DNA of 64,000 nucleotides from Rhynchopus sp. YZ270_cl-10 (GCA_964035575.1 OZ037933.1:372001-436000); one strand, 5' to 3'. Positions 52,878 to 63,305 are shown, numbered from the stretch's first letter. Numbers and translations: made by a program. The notes: generated by a model not told the origin, from the sequence alone.

Positions 52878-53040
52878 TGTAATATTTTTTTGTCTTTTCA
52901 AAAAAAAAGAAAAGACAAAAAATGGGGTCGGGTGTTTCCTGTTGGGAGGGGGGATAAGATAAGTTAGAGCTGCACCCCCCATAGTGAAGACTGAACCCTA
53001 TAGCCTCTCTCTGCGCTAAGATGGATTAAATTTGAGGAAA

Positions 53041-53682
53041 AAGAGGGGGGCGGGCACAGCAGAGAATAAGCCCGGTCCCCGGTCCCCGCTCCCCGGTCCC
53101 GGTCCTGGTCCCGGTCCCGGTCCCTGTCCCGGTCCCTGGTACTGGTCCCGGTCCCGGTCCCGGTCCCGGTCCCTGGTCCTGGTCCCGGTCCTGGTCCTGG
53201 TACTGGTCCCGGTCCCTGGTCCTGGTCCTGGTCCTGGTCCTGGTCCCAGTCCTGGTACTGGTCCCGGTCCCAGTCCTGGTCCTGGTCCCGGTCCCAGTCC
53301 TGGTACTGGTCCCGGTCCGGTCCCGGTCCCAGTCCTGGTCCTGGTCCCGGTCCCAGTCCTGGTACTGGTCCCGGTCCGGTCCCGGTCCCAGTCCTGGTCC
53401 TGGTCCCGGTCCTGGTACTGGTCCCGGTCCCGGTCCTGGTCTGGTACTGGTCCTGGACCAGGACCAGTACCAGGACCGGGACCAGGGACCGGGACCAGTA
53501 CCTGGTCCTGGTCCCGGTCCCGGTCCCCCACCCTCCCGCGCCCGGGTCCCCTCCCACTTTCGGGCGTTTTCACCACTGTTTTCTACATATTGTGTCCCAG
53601 TCCGGCTGAGAATAACCCGGTCCCCGGTCCCCGGTCCCCGGCCCCCCCTACCTTATTCTCTGCTGTGGGGGCGGGGGGGGGG
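53041..53682. repeat. GGTCCC/GGTCCT/GGTACT array with inverted flanks
   Basis: About 480 bases (53070-53545) are built of hexamers GGTCCC, GGTCCT and GGTACT. Near 53450 the array inverts (GGTCCTGGACCAGGACC), so it can form a hairpin. The flanks GCACAGCAGAGAATAAG and CTTATTCTCTGCTGTG are inverted, and a second GAGAATAACCCGGTCCCC lies at about 53608. Element H begins at once afterwards. Confidence 0.85.
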
Positions 53683-54863
53683 TAGGTGGGGGCAAAACCC
53701 CTATTTTTTTGAGGCATTTGACTTTTTTGGACTTCCGCGCAACGTACGTACAAACCACCCCTCATACCCACCCAGAAATGGGTCAGAAACACCCTGTGAC
53801 CCGAAAATCCATGCTAAGGGCGACTCAGAATATGAAAAAATGCAAAAAAATAGTGAAAAAGTGGCTTTTTGACGGTTTTGGCCATGTTGGGTAAAATGGC
53901 CATTTTTGGACAAAAAAATCAAAAAAACAGCAAAATTTCGACATCATGACGGCTGCTTGGGCACAAAACTACCCCAGGGATGTCCTGTGAGTCCATTCCG
54001 ACCTGTTTTGGACACTTTGGGTACTTTTTTAGGCCGTTTTTTGGTGTTTTTGTGGTCAAAATCATACCCCGTCCATACCCCGTCCAAGTCATGCGCCCTG
54101 CTTTCAGACCTACTCTGGGCCAAAAAATGGGTGAAAACCCCCGAAAAAGCACTCTGGGAACCCAGATAGTTCCAAATATCCACCAGAAACCCACCCAAAC
54201 ACCTCAAAAACATGCCAGAAAAATATTTTCAAAAACACACTTTTTTCAAAAAGTTCATCTGGGCAGGTTCCATAATGACTTATTTGAAAAAGTGTGTTTT
54301 TGAAATTGTTTTTCTGACATGTTTTTGAGGTGTTTTTGAGGGTGTGCGGTGGAAATTTGGAACTATCTGGGCTCCCGGAGTGCTTTTTCGGAGGTTTTCG
54401 CCCATTTTTTGGCCCAGAGTGGGTCTAAAAGCAGGGCGCATGACTTGGACGGGGTATGGACGGGGTATGGACGGTGCATGACGTTAACCATAAAAACACC
54501 AAAAAACGGCCAAAACAAGTGCCTAAAGTGTCCAAAACAGGTCGGAATGGACTCACAGGACATTTTTGGGGTAGTTTCGTGCCCAAGCAGCTGTCACGTT
54601 GTCGAAATTTTGCTGTTTTTTTGATTTTTTTCACCAAAAAATGGCCATTTTACCCAACATGGCCAAAACCGTCAAAAGCCACTTTTTCACTATTTTTTTT
54701 GCATTTTTTCATATTCTGAGGTGCCCTAATCATGGATTTTCGGGTCTCAGGGTGTTTCTGACCCATTTCTGGGGGGGTATGAGGGGTGCTCACAGGTTTT
54801 TTGCTCACAAAACCACTTTTTCCAAAAATGCCTCACCCGTCCTGAAGGTTTTGCCCCCCCCTA
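53683..54863. mobile_element. Fold-back element H, diverged A-type copy (1.18 kb)
   Basis: The ends are TAGGTGGGGGCAAAACC and GGTTTTGCCCCCCCCTA, with G runs outside both. The overall plan matches A and G, but many substitutions and small indels separate it from them and its two arms from each other, so it is an older insertion. Confidence 0.85.
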
Positions 54864-54894
54864 CGGGGGGGGGGGGGCTGATTGCAAGGAAAAA

Positions 54895-54972
54895 AGTGAA
54901 GTTGATAGTGCAAAACGCCTCTGGGACGCAGGGCACTGACACTCCGCGGGTTATCGCACCCCCCGGAGTAAC
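54895..54972. repeat. Dispersed repeat R2, 3' truncated
   Basis: GTGAAGTTGATAGTGCAAAA, CCTCTGGGACGCAGGGCAC, GACACTCCGCGGGTTATCG. It stops at CCCCGGAGT. It sits directly beside element H. Confidence 0.7.
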
Positions 54973-55216
54973 AACAACAAAATGAAAATGAAAAAAAAAT
55001 TTACATCAGAATTGAGGATTTTCTCAGTATGCAAAACAGCTGCTGCTTGCGGTAGCAATGATATCAAAGACCTGCCCCCCACCCACATTGAGAATGCACT
55101 CTCACCCCTGCCCCTACCCAAAGCAAAGACCAACCAGAGCACACAGACGTATGGGGCGGGATGTGCCTTCTTTCATAATACAGGACAATCAACCCCATAC
55201 ACCAGCCCTCAGCAGG

Positions 55217-55309
55217 ATTGGACAATTTTTTTGCGCGCCCTGCTGCCATCCTTAGATGTGGTAGCCATTTTTTCGCAGGCTCCCTCTCCGGAATCGAACC
55301 CTAATTCCC
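55217..55309 (-). rRNA. 18S rRNA gene fragment (~90 bp)
   Basis: On the minus strand the sequence reads GGGAATTAGGGTTCGATTCC, GGAGAGGGAGCCTG, GGCTACCACATC, GGCAGCAGG and GCGCGCAA in the order found in the 5' domain of 18S rRNA. Small insertions (extra A and G bases) show it is not a working gene. It continues as AATTGTCCAAT, closer to euglenozoan AATTGCCCAAT than to the common AATTACCCA. It lies about 35 bases past the stop of the kinase gene, on the same strand, and so may be part of its 3' UTR. Confidence 0.85.
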
Positions 55310-55344
55310 TAGCTTCTTCTCGGGGTTTGTTTAGGGGCAAACAA

Positions 55345-56274
55345 TTATCCGGCGTTTCCAAAAACGTTGAGGATAGGCTGCAGGGTTGCAGGCGAGGGTG
55401 CCTTACTGTACTCACGCCCAAGACTGCGCAGCACTGTCTGTTGTCCTCTTATATTCAAGAGCGCGAGCAGACGGGGGCAAGAAAGGAACTGCACGGTCTG
55501 TGTTACATTTTTATGCACCTGGCTGTCACGACACAACGCACGGTCAAAGTCAAGCAAAACCACACGAAACCCTACCATTTGAACCAAAACATGCCGTTCC
55601 GGGTGGGTACCTTCGCTTTTGACCACGCCCAACCTATCCAACTCTGAACATTGTCTGAGCAGCTCTTTTACTACCCGCCTACACGATGCGCCCCCCCCTT
55701 CACAGCCATCCACCCTCGACGCTTCGATAAAATCGACCAACGGAATCCCTTCACACCACTCCATTGCTAGGGCCCCCTCTACTACGTCCAGCAGCTCCGG
55801 CCCTACCCCCACTTCATTCACCAAGCGCAACACAGCAGCCTCCTTCTCATTGCCCCCTGATACAAGACTACGGGGCGTTTTCACTGCAACCCGTCTGCCT
55901 CCGGACCAACCTTCCCACACAAACGAATGCTTCCCCGAGGTCACCCTGCGTGCAAAAGAAAGGGGAACCGACAGCATCGGGACCACCAAAGCAGTCTGAG
56001 ACGGTATTGACGCCCCCCATTCCACCCAACGTTCTGCAGTTCCCATCAGCTTGCTTTCGGCTGTAGAAGAAGCATAATGGGTTAGAGTGCGCAGCCAACA
56101 CGATGTTTTTGCCAAATTATTTAAATCTGATGACAAAGAGAGAGAACCCTCAGAGAATGGAGAGGAATCAGACGAAGAAGCTTTCCGCTTTGTGCGTGTC
56201 ACCTTCACCCCTGCCGGTTTCAAAAAAAACTTCACCACCGCGACCCAAATCAGAATTGGGAGTTCACCCTCCAT
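55345..56274 (-). CDS. Small atypical protein kinase, COG2112-like, with N-terminal hydrophobic segment (309 aa)
   Basis: The kinase core starts near residue 110. Its glycine-rich loop equivalent is VTSGKHSFVWEGW, with the lysine in VAVKTPRS (Lys132) and a helix-C glutamate near 143-145. NEVGVGPELLDVVEGALAME and GIPLVDFI follow. The C-lobe has LLRQCSELDRLGV, an HPERHVLV segment in place of the usual HRD loop, and LLDFDRA as the DFG equivalent (242-244). This pattern matches the small archaeal-type Ser/Thr kinase family COG2112, related to RIO and Bud32 kinases. Residues 5-18 are hydrophobic and could be a membrane anchor; residues 30-55 are serine-rich. The family assignment is from motif order, so treat it as likely. 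The substrate is unknown. Confidence 0.75.
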   Translation of the reverse strand: MEGELPILIWVAVVKFFLKPAGVKVTRTKRKASSSDSSPFSEGSLSLSSDLNNLAKTSCWLRTLTHYASSTAESKLMGTAERWVEWGASIPSQTALVVPMLSVPLSFARRVTSGKHSFVWEGWSGGRRVAVKTPRSLVSGGNEKEAAVLRLVNEVGVGPELLDVVEGALAMEWCEGIPLVDFIEASRVDGCEGGGASCRRVVKELLRQCSELDRLGVVKSEGTHPERHVLVQMVGFRVVLLDFDRALCRDSQVHKNVTQTVQFLSCPRLLALLNIRGQQTVLRSLGREYSKAPSPATLQPILNVFGNAG

Positions 56275-56289
56275 TTAACCCTCTGATGT

Positions 56290-56377
56290 GCCCCCAAAAT
56301 ACGACCCCAAAATAAGCAGGAAAGTAGCAGAAAATAGCACAAAAAAAATAGCACCCCCCTTTCAGCCACACCAAACC
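56290..56377. repeat. Short hairpin repeat (AATAGCAGAAAATAGCA family)
   Basis: GACCCCAAAATAAGCAGG, GTAGCAGAAAATAGCAC and TTTCAGCCACACC. It overlaps the 5' flank of the kinase gene. Confidence 0.6.
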
Positions 56378-56649
56378 CCCCCTTTTTTAGACGAGAGATA
56401 ATGGGAAAGGGGGGGAGGTCTCAAAGAGGGGGAAAAAATGGAGAGAGCGATTTTTTTTTTCTATTTTGGTGTTTGTTGTTTTCTGTATTTAATTTCTTTA
56501 GCAAAAATACGGTTCGGTGGGGGGGGTGGTGTGGGATATTTTTTTTTAACCTCCCCAAAGCAAAAGGACAAGGGAGTATAATAAAAAAGGGGGGGTTCTT
56601 CTCTGTTAGTACCCTCCCCCAAAAACCCATTTTCAGTGCACCCAGAGTT

Positions 56650-56760
56650 GACTTGAAATACAAAGCCCTCTCGTGAACAGTTGGTATATGACCGGCTGTA
56701 CCGGGGGGTGGACACCCCAACCATGCAGTCCTACAATCCATTTCGTGGTTTACATCTGGA
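56650..56760. repeat. Dispersed repeat R1
   Basis: Near-consensus copy with a short deletion after GTGAACAG: TTGACTTGAAATACAAAGCC, GGTATATGACCGGCTGTACC, GGTGGACACCCC, GCAGTCCTACAATCC, GTGGTTTACATCTG. Confidence 0.75.
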
Positions 56761-56805
56761 AAAAAAAAACGTCTAGGCTAGTGCTGGGTGTCAAACTTGC
56801 TCACA

Positions 56806-56880
56806 TGAACGGTGCTCCGGGAGGGGGTCGATATATTGACAGGTCACTGACAGGTTGTTGACCGATTTCCGAAAGCACCA
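56806..56880. repeat. R3 repeat, GGTGCT-type ends
   Basis: GGTGCTCCGGGAGG at one end and TTTCCGAAAGCACC at the other, 75 bases in all, with TTGACAGGTCACTGACAGGT inside. This is the shortest and cleanest copy. Confidence 0.7.
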
Positions 56881-57524
56881 ATAAAAACTATAATCAGGCG
56901 TACGGCCGCACATCATATACGAGACGAGAAAAGCGGTCAGTAAGACCACACGAGTCAACAACACTACAAGAAAAAAAAAATGCAAGAAGAAAAAAATCGT
57001 GTGCAAAGGGTAACACAACGTCATTTGATAACCTAGAGAAGAAAAAAGGGGGAAAGAACTGACTGGGGTGAATGTTGATTTGATGATTTTCTTTGTTCTT
57101 TTTTTTTTGTCTTTTTTTCTTTTTCAATGCACGGCGGCCTGCACCGAGTCTACCCTGGAGGGCTCCGCGTGGGCCACCGCGTGGATTTCCAGAAGTACTT
57201 GAAGTACAATCAAGTACTTTTTTTTCCTAAAAAAATCCCCCAGTACTTTGTACTTGAAGTACTTTGGTCATCCATGACTGTAAAGGGAACATCGACAAAA
57301 AAAGAGGGGGAGAAAAGCTTGTTAAGATTAACCCTAGGTTTTGGCACCTTTAGAAAAAAAAAAAAGTGAAGTTGATGGATGCAAACGCCTCTGGGACGCA
57401 GGCATTTGACACTCCACGGGGGGGGGGGGGGGGGGGGAAGAGAGTTTGACTAATGTGTACACACACATTATTTCAAAAAATTCAGCAACTTTAGCAAAAT
57501 AAATCTCTGTGTTGTGCTGGGTAT

Positions 57525-57663
57525 ACGGCGGGGCTGTGTCAAACGATTTGTGACAGTGTCACACAGGTTTCTGAGTGTCACGGTGACACTCTCACAACAT
57601 AACGCATATCATTGAAAGGTACACACCCTCAGCTGTGTAACAGCTGTGACACAGCCCCGCCGT
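57525..57663. repeat. Miniature inverted-repeat element (~139 bp)
   Basis: Ends ACGGCGGGGCTGTGTCA and TGACACAGCCCCGCCGT pair perfectly over 17 bases. Inner GTGACAGTGTCAC and GTGTCACGGTGACAC palindromes add further structure. No coding capacity. Confidence 0.75.
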
Positions 57664-59405
57664 GTACAATAAAAAGACGACGCTACGCTACGCTTGAAAA
57701 CGAGAGGGCTAGATTTTTTTTTTAAAACTAAAACAAAAGGCACATCGAACCACCAAAAAAGGCGACACAAAAAAAAGCTAAAACAAACCTCCTGCGGGGG
57801 AGAGGGACGTTGTGATAACCAAAAAAAAAACAAAAAGAACAAAACACTAAAGAGAGAAAACTTTATTCTGGAATACACCTTTTGTTTGAAAACTTGGTTG
57901 TATTAGTGTAGACACCCGAGGATGAACTCCACTATTTTTTTTTTCTTGTATTTGACGATTTTGTGCATTCCAAATACGCAGGATGAAGTCGGAGGGGGTG
58001 TGACCAGGGGTGCAATGAGACTACCACTTTTGGGGGTTTTTTGAGCGTTTGTAACTCATTTTTTTTTTTTTCCCTAACTTTCGGGGCCTACTCTGAGAAA
58101 GCTAGTAAATGTTTTTTTCCCGTTGAACGCAGCCAAAATAGGTGTTATAAATATTTTTGGCGCAAAAGATGAGAGGGAAACATTCAGATAATACTTTGTT
58201 GTAAAGAGATCTTGTTGGATGGATCTCTCTTTTTTGCTGGTTTCTAGTCACATCCAGGGCTGTATAGGGACTAATGCTGTTTAGAGATCAAGTGGAGAAG
58301 AAAAATGTCTGGGGTTTTTCATTAATAACCACCCTGTGTTCGTACCCACACACCTCCGTGTATATTATTAGTCACCCCGCTCCCTTTTGTATAATTTTCC
58401 CTGCGCTGTTTTCTCCACTATTTTTTTAGTTTATTTTTCTTCCCCTAAAAAAAAAAGTCATTGCTGTTGTGATACTCTGTGGAGCTGTGTGCCAGTAGCC
58501 ATTTAGACAGTATTCACACTACCCTCCCCCCCCCAAACAAAACAAAACAAAACTCGCAATATTTAAGACATGCGGTGTTTGCTAGAGTGGGCACCAAATC
58601 ACACCCCCCTACGTACGGGGGGTGAAATGAGTCTACACATTGTGCACTGTAACATGATACAAATGAATCGACAAAAAACATCAAAAATTTTTTTTGTGAT
58701 TTTGAAATACAAAAGCCCGCTCTCGTGAACAGTGTACCTTAAATGACAACAAAGCTGGGAAGTGTCACCTCTGGTAGTATCTTGCACGCGGAGACTGCAC
58801 ACGGAGGATGCTTTAAATAAAGAGAATTTTGGAAGTGCAAACGCCTCACCGTGCCACAGACGCAGAGTACTAGAAATGTCTAATAAACGGCTCCTGTGGA
58901 GGTTAATTATAACCATACAATGCAACGAGGACCGAATCGGCCTCGACTAAGGCCGGCTCAGGCGTGGCTGAGTTGTAAGTATTTAGTACGCCTCAGCGCC
59001 ACTCCTCCGATAGATTTTCTGAACACATGCCTATTCTCAGACGTTGTCGGCCTCGTTGCATTGTATAGAAGAAAATTAGAAAACTTAGCACTAGAGGGAG
59101 TACACAAGACGTACCAAGCACACAGCCAGCAAGCTGACTGGGCGAACCGTAGGTACTGGCCATCACACGACAAAACCCATGGGAGAGGAGAGGTTGTGGT
59201 GAAACGCACAAACACCTCGAACCTGTTTGGGTGAGGAGCGGTCTCTGCAGCGCGGTTCGTCCCCCTAGAACCGCAAACGTGTGTTCAAAATGCTTTTGTT
59301 TCTATTTCCTCCTTCACAATAATAATACTTTCACGCAAACGACTTGAGAATCGAAGAAATAGTCACTCTGATCGGTAAAAGGGGGAAAAAAAATTTTTCG
59401 TTGAC

Positions 59406-59474
59406 TGCGCAATTACCCTGGAGGAGGGGGTGATTGGCGACCGTATCGGAGGTACTATCTCTCCTTTAAGCTAC
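59406..59474. repeat. Dispersed repeat R6
   Basis: Same ordered blocks as at 30889 (GCGCAATTACCCTG, GGGTGATTGGCGA, CTCTCCTTTAAGCT). The conservation of spaced blocks rather than a continuous match is what would be expected of a structured RNA, but a repeat is equally possible. Confidence 0.45.
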
Positions 59475-60078
59475 GCTCCGTGGGTATAAAAGTACGCAGC
59501 ACGCCCTACAACGGGGATGGGGAGAAAGGGGTGTATCTGACAATAAAACGAGAGAAAAAAAAATTGAAAGATGTGTCACACACATCTTGAAACAAAGAAA
59601 TTGTTGAAAGTAAAAACGTCTTACCGGACAACTGGCGGACGCAAAAAAAACAAAAACAAAAATTGGTAGTTATTGATGCAGGCACACCCTCCGATTGACC
59701 CACAACGATGCCAAGCCATCCGGATGAAAGCACACAAAAAGAAGGAAAACTTTAAAAAAACGATGAAGCCACTCGGGAGGCGATACGCGTCGAAAAAAGA
59801 ACGTGGAATTGGAATGAGCAAAACATCTTTGGAAAGCGCTGGCACGGACGCTCAGACACGAAACACTGCGTTGCATCAAGGGGGAAAAGGGTGATAGCAT
59901 AGACAGAACCTGCAAAGACACACGCGATAGCACCTATTATATTCTGAGGAACAAACAAACAAAAACTTTGAAAGAAATGAACGAAGCCTCATGGGCGTTG
60001 CACAGTAGAACACACACAAACCCGGAAAAAAAACACAAAACAAAACAAAAAAAAAGGGGGGGGAAAACCAAAAGGCAT

Positions 60079-60216
60079 TATGGTGCTCCGGGAGGGGTCG
60101 ATATTGACAGGTAGCTGACACAGGGACTCTATACACACCCCCCCCTGATATTGACAGGTCGCCGACAGGTCGTGACACGTCGCTGACAGGTCGTTGACCG
60201 ACTTCCGAAAGCACCT
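60079..60216. repeat. R3 repeat, long copy
   Basis: GGTGCTCCGGGAGG and TTCCGAAAGCACC ends; the interior holds four or more TGACAGGTCG units and an inverted pair GGGACTCT/ATACACACCCCCC that is also seen at 47441. Confidence 0.7.
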
Positions 60217-60478
60217 ACATTAGTAATAACCTAATCATCTCTCGCCTAGTCACTCCAAAAAAAAAAAGCGCACACTGTAAAACAACGAGATGAACCATTA
60301 CCTCCCCATGCTTTAGTCTCCTTTTTTAAAAGCCCCCCGCCCCCAAACCCATTCACCCCCCCCCCCCCCCCAACACACTTGCGCTAGACCCTTTCAATAT
60401 TAAATAGGATGCGTTTTTTTCACGAAAATCGCATTTTTCTTCTCTCCCCCCTCCCCGATACCCCACTGCCCCCTTTTT

Positions 60479-61156
60479 TTAACAACACGACGAGTTTCTT
60501 TTCTTCACCCCATGAAGAGCGTCGCGAGATTCTGTGAGAATACCACGTTCTTTGCCTACCTTGCGAGGAGGGGTGTCTTCATCGCGATCTGGGGCGTCGT
60601 TGGGTGCGTCGAGACGGTTCTCGTAGATGTGCTGGACTAGGGAGCTGATTGCGGACTCGACGTTTTCTCCGGTTTTTGCGGAGACTTCGTGGACCGCGTG
60701 GAAGTTGTGTTCTTTGAGGAGCTGCGTCTGCTTGCCTTGCGAAAGCGGCATGGAGTGTGGAAGGTCCGCTTTGTTTCTCACCAACACACACGGAATGGAC
60801 CCGCCACCTGGCAGAAACACTTTATGGTCGATATCGGACTTCCATTCTAATGAGCCGTCTAGCGTGCTGTCTCGAGTCCCATCATATACTATCACAGCAC
60901 CGACTGCCTGGTTGTAATACACACGTGTCAGGTTCTTGTAACGTTCTTGCCCAGCAACGTCCCAAAGCTGGACCCTAATAGTGGTGTTTTGTGCTACGTC
61001 GTAGATCTCCTTTATGCTAAAATCGACCCCGATTGTTGCTTTATAGTTAGGGGCCCAAAGCCCGTGTGCGTACCGTTTAACCAAGCTAGTCTTCCCCACC
61101 CCAACATCCCCAACAACAAGGATTTTGTACAGTAGTTCATTCTTTTCCCCGCTCAT
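60479..61156 (-). CDS. Rab32/38-like small GTPase (225 aa)
   Basis: All Ras-superfamily motifs are intact. The P-loop is GDVGVGKTS (Gly16-Ser24), with the switch I region ATIGVDFSIKEI. WDVAGQERYKNLTRVYYNQA (from Trp65, catalytic Gln70) forms switch II. NKAD (128-131) and SAKTGENV (from 159) bind the base. The C-terminus NSSCC carries two cysteines for geranylgeranylation. LTRVYYNQAVGAVIVYD and the EWKSDIDHKVFLPGGGSIPCVL insert are typical of Rab32/38, which controls lysosome-related organelle and mitochondrial membrane traffic. The first residues MSGEKNELLYKILVVGD give a normal start. No AG lies between the long pyrimidine tract and the ATG; an earlier CCCCCTCTACAG about 55 bases upstream could be the acceptor. 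Confidence 0.94.
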   Translation of the reverse strand: MSGEKNELLYKILVVGDVGVGKTSLVKRYAHGLWAPNYKATIGVDFSIKEIYDVAQNTTIRVQLWDVAGQERYKNLTRVYYNQAVGAVIVYDGTRDSTLDGSLEWKSDIDHKVFLPGGGSIPCVLVRNKADLPHSMPLSQGKQTQLLKEHNFHAVHEVSAKTGENVESAISSLVQHIYENRLDAPNDAPDRDEDTPPRKVGKERGILTESRDALHGVKKRNSSCC

Positions 61157-61292
61157 TTTGAAAAGAAAAAAAAAAAAAAGAAAAAAAAGGGGATGTGTTA
61201 GTGTTTAGTCTCTGTAGAGGGGGAGGGTTTGGGAAAGACGTAGAGTTGCAATACAAAGCCCTCTGAACAGCGTAACTTTGGTACAACGTCTA

Positions 61293-62330
61293 GTGGTGTG
61301 TCATGTGGCTACTCTGAAGGGGTTGGCTGCTAGTGTGGAGTGGACAGAACACAGCCTGTTGAAGTTGGTGGGAGAGGCAGAAGCGTGTCTCGACCAGTTG
61401 GGCATCAGTGGAGGAGCGGAACTGCAAAAATGAGGCTGGGGAGCTGACGAGCACGATCAAGACTGCATGCGAAGGACTGGAGAGCAGCCTCAATGAAGTT
61501 TGATAAAAAAAGAAAAAGTGTGTTCGGATCTCAGGGGGTCTGGTGGTTAAAAAGTCTCCACAGAGTTGGGAGGGAAACCGTGGAGTTAATCCGGTTGGAA
61601 GTGTTTTGGGTGACCTCTCTTACTCCCTGAGGGGGGCAACGGAACCTACGCAGTCGAAGGACGAACTCCGTGCTGATCAGTGGACAGCTGCAATGAGGTA
61701 CAGCGACGTGCTAGAGTTACTGAAAGTCGGTGAACACAAACGGGGTGACAAGGAGGAGGACAGATCAGTGTACACTTCATTTTTCGCTCCCTCTGTTGAC
61801 TTTGCTGCACTGCAGCATGGACCTCCATGCTGTGCGTAGACGGGAACATCTCTGCAAGATACACTGTTAATTACACAACGAATGGCGCAACAACAAGCCC
61901 AGCTCTTGGCTCCGCAACGAGCTCAGCAGAAAATCCTTGCCTCCGCCTCCGTCGATTCAGAGCATGGCGAACGACCCGGCCCTGCTCAGGGACCAGGCTG
62001 GTGTGTCCCTCCCCATGACCTCAACCCTTTTTGCGCCCGTGAGTGGCGCCCTTTTTTGAACTTGCCTCAGAAGCTTGATATGATCAAGCTCAAGTTGCAT
62101 GATGTGGGCCATGCGCCCTGCATACGGGTGTTGCAAAAGTGTGCAGATGGGTACGTGACACACCGCATACGCGAAGCACCCCCACAACGAAGCTGTCAAA
62201 CCCCTTCACCTTTGCCATGAGGCACTACACCACCCCCCGCTTAGAGGCAAGGATGTGGATATTCGCACCCTCGAGGAACATCGTGACATGCACCGCATGC
62301 ACGCAGCCGAGTAGGTGTTTCAAATATAAA
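61293..62330 (+). pseudogene. Protein-like stretches in several frames, possible decayed or spliced gene
   Basis: The plus strand has good protein-like runs that do not sit in one frame. They include a helical stretch (ATLKGLAASVEWTEHSLLKL onward, about 61300-61430), TSTIKTACEGLESSLNEV just after it in another frame, MANDPALLRDQAGVSLPMTS near 61964, and GKDVDIRTLEEHRDMHRMHA ending in a stop near 62313. The frame change near 61430 falls in a short A run. It may be a decayed gene, exons of a spliced one, or assembly slips in A runs. No family is recognised. It is the only candidate on the plus strand. Confidence 0.35.
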
Positions 62331-62476
62331 ATCAATGAACGAATGACTAATAAAAAGAATGGGGGGGCAAAAGAGGAGGGCGTTTTTTGTTTGTTTATTT
62401 TCGTTTTCTTTTTTTTTTTTCGCTCACCGAAGAAAAAAGGGGTGGGCTTGAAAAATGCAAATGCAAAGCGTTCTCA

Positions 62477-62508
<32 letters not shown>

Positions 62509-63156
62509 TAACAGCAACTGCCACATCCACATCCAAACACAAAATAACGGAAAGGAAACAAAACAAAAACAAATTGAAGTTTTTGATGCTGATATTAACT
62601 CATTTAGCGAGCCACTCAACAGATGTAAAATAAAAAAATGGTGAAGTTGAGATTTTTTTTTTTTTTTGTTTGTTTTTTTTTTTTTTGTTGATAATCTTTT
62701 GGTTTAGTGTTACCGCCAATTCAGAGAGGTCTTCACTAGCCAAATGTCTTTTTTTTTTTGAAGAAGAATAGTTGGAATTGATTTGTTGTCGATATGTTCA
62801 TTGGTTTGTATGTATCTTTTTTTTTTGAAAACTTGGAATAATTTGTATAGTGTGGACATCCGAGGATCATCCCCACTATTTAAAAAAAAACTTCGCAACA
62901 ACTATCCCTTGGTTCATACCCTGCTAAGGCAGGGTGGCTGCTCGTCTTGTTCTGATCAAGAGTAGTCCTGGGACACCTGGTGTATCTTTCGTTTATGGAT
63001 TTTTTTTTTTTTCCTTTTTTTTTTCAAATTGCTATTTTGGAGGGGAAAAGGAGGGCAAGAAATTGCGAGATTGGAGGAGGGACATAAAACGACGCATCAG
63101 GCCTTTCGGGCGAGGGAGCAAACATAAGCAAAGGAGACACGACGGGAAGCCAGTGG

Positions 63157-63305
63157 CCAGTGACAAGTGACAAGTGAAAATAACAAGTGATTTATGACAA
63201 GTGAAAATGACGAATAAGTCACTTGTCATGACAAGTGATTTACTTGACATTCATTTGCCACCTTTTTCACTTGTGAAAAAGGCAAAGTGAATGACTTGTC
63301 ACTGG
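63157..63305. repeat. Inverted-repeat element made of ACAAGTGA units
   Basis: It begins CCAGTGACAAGT and ends ACTTGTCACTGG. Inside, ACAAGTGA occurs repeatedly in one orientation in the left half and as TCACTTGT in the right half. Confidence 0.65.

Larger units (their letters stand above)
56881..60478. other. Long spacer with small repeats; no confirmed gene
   Basis: An R2 fragment lies at 57365-57420, next to a run of about 20 G. A miniature inverted repeat is at 57525-57663. An R1 tail is at about 58700-58740 and an R2-like fragment at about 58830. A short inverted pair (TACAATGCAACGAGG at 58915, CCTCGTTGCATTGTA at 59051) is present. R6 lies at 59406-59474 and R3 at 60079-60216. A plus-strand frame at 59040-59234 is protein-like but unrecognised. 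Confidence 0.5.
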
